This document shows, one piece after another, positions 6,063 through 6,157 of a stretch of 6,157 nt of DNA. Below the pieces are notes generated by a model that worked only from the letters and a program-made list of their open reading frames with translations, made no database searches and was not told where the DNA came from. The stretch is from Domibacillus sp. (GTDB lineage Bacteria; Bacillota; Bacilli; Bacillales; Domibacillaceae). The translations under genes were made by a program, and so were the position numbers. The stretch is from assembly GCA_031177795.1 (NCBI GenBank), contig JAPSKG010000142.1, forward strand, positions 1 to 6,157. Direction: 5' to 3'. The first letter of the stretch is position 1. Each line of letters begins with the position of its first letter.

Positions 6063-6071
6063 TTATCCCCA
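6063..6071 (+). promoter_or_regulatory. DnaA-box-like sequence (one mismatch)
   Basis: TTATCCCCA differs from the DnaA consensus TTATCCACA at one base. It has the same orientation as the perfect box that starts exactly 42 bases later, about four helical turns, so both would lie on one face of the DNA. Confidence 0.35.
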
Positions 6072-6104
6072 TTTAAAAGCTTTCCTCTAGTTTCCCGATT
6101 ATTG

Positions 6105-6113
6105 TTATCCACA
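6105..6113 (+). promoter_or_regulatory. Perfect DnaA box
   Basis: TTATCCACA matches the DnaA box consensus exactly. It also overlaps a small inverted repeat, TTGTT (6102-6106) with AACAA (6113-6117). A 9-base match on either strand is expected roughly 0.05 times in a window this size, so chance is possible. No dnaA or dnaN gene is present, so this is not shown to be oriC. Confidence 0.45.
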
Positions 6114-6143
6114 ACAAAACGTTTTTTCTTTTTTTCGTTTTGT
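6114..6143. repeat. Inverted repeat with pyrimidine-only loop
   Basis: ACAAAACG (6114-6121) and CGTTTTGT (6136-6143) form a perfect 8-bp stem around 14 bases of T with a single C. No T run follows on either strand outside the stem, so a terminator role is doubtful. It begins immediately after the perfect DnaA box. Confidence 0.4.
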
Positions 6144-6157
6144 GTCAATAAGGTAAA

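Larger units (their letters stand above)
5825..6157. other. 333-bp stretch without a convincing intact gene
   Basis: It holds the possible ORF remnant (5815-5970), the terminator (5972-6000), then a T-rich plus strand with two DnaA-box-like sequences (6063-6071, 6105-6113) and an inverted repeat with a T-rich loop (6114-6143). A minus-strand frame from the right edge to a TAG at 5957 is open and encodes a Lys/Arg/Asn-rich peptide. It has no visible ribosome binding site and translates the terminator, so it is weak as a gene, but it could be the tail of one starting beyond the window. Confidence 0.6.

Noticed and set aside
5851..6072. Minus-strand 73-codon frame with a weak AGAGGA upstream
   Set aside because: The ribosome binding site spacing is too long, the peptide has no recognisable pattern and it crosses the plus-strand terminator.
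5957..6157. Minus-strand frame encoding a Lys/Asn-rich peptide, with a TTG at 6148
   Set aside because: No Shine-Dalgarno is visible near the TTG, composition follows an A-rich strand, and it reads through the terminator. A gene tail entering from the right cannot be excluded.

Overview
The window looks like chromosomal DNA of a Bacillaceae-type Bacillota (Bacillus or a close relative). The basis is moderate-to-low GC, strong purine-rich ribosome binding sites (AAAGGAGG, AAAAGGGGG), a TTG start, sigma-A-like TATAAT elements, short hairpin-plus-T terminators, and families typical of Bacillus (YvrJ, YitT/DUF2179, AI-2E exporter-like, NhaP2). Species cannot be settled from this sequence alone. 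No phage, transposon, CRISPR, rRNA or tRNA signature was seen, so this reads as ordinary core or semi-core chromosome.

Layout, left to right. (1) Bases 1-663, plus strand: 3' part of a HAMP-GGDEF diguanylate cyclase whose sensor region lies outside the window. (2) 653-2083, minus strand: complete NhaP2-type K+/H+ antiporter with a C-terminal RCK_C (TrkA_C) domain. It converges on and overlaps the cyclase gene by 11 bp, and the cyclase terminator lies inside the antiporter's last codons. (3) 2215-2352, plus: a 45-codon YvrJ-family membrane microprotein with a near-perfect Shine-Dalgarno, followed by a terminator. (4) 2524-3528, plus: YghZ-type aldo/keto reductase, preceded by two adjacent dyad symmetries that look like regulator sites and followed by a probably bidirectional terminator. 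(5) 3657-4463, minus: YitT-family membrane protein with a C-terminal DUF2179 domain. (6) 4640-5824, plus: AI-2E-family (UPF0118) transporter, divergent from the YitT gene. (7) 5825-6157: no convincing intact gene. It holds a possible decayed ORF, a strong terminator, one perfect DnaA box, a second box with one mismatch exactly 42 bp away, and an inverted repeat with a T-rich loop.

The genes do not form one operon: strand alternates and almost every gene has its own terminator. The common thread is membrane physiology (second-messenger synthesis, K+/H+ exchange, three other membrane proteins), but no shared pathway can be shown. I did not find a clearly new multi-gene system. The points most worth a second look are the terminator embedded in coding sequence, the dyads upstream of the reductase, the paired DnaA boxes, and the small YvrJ protein.
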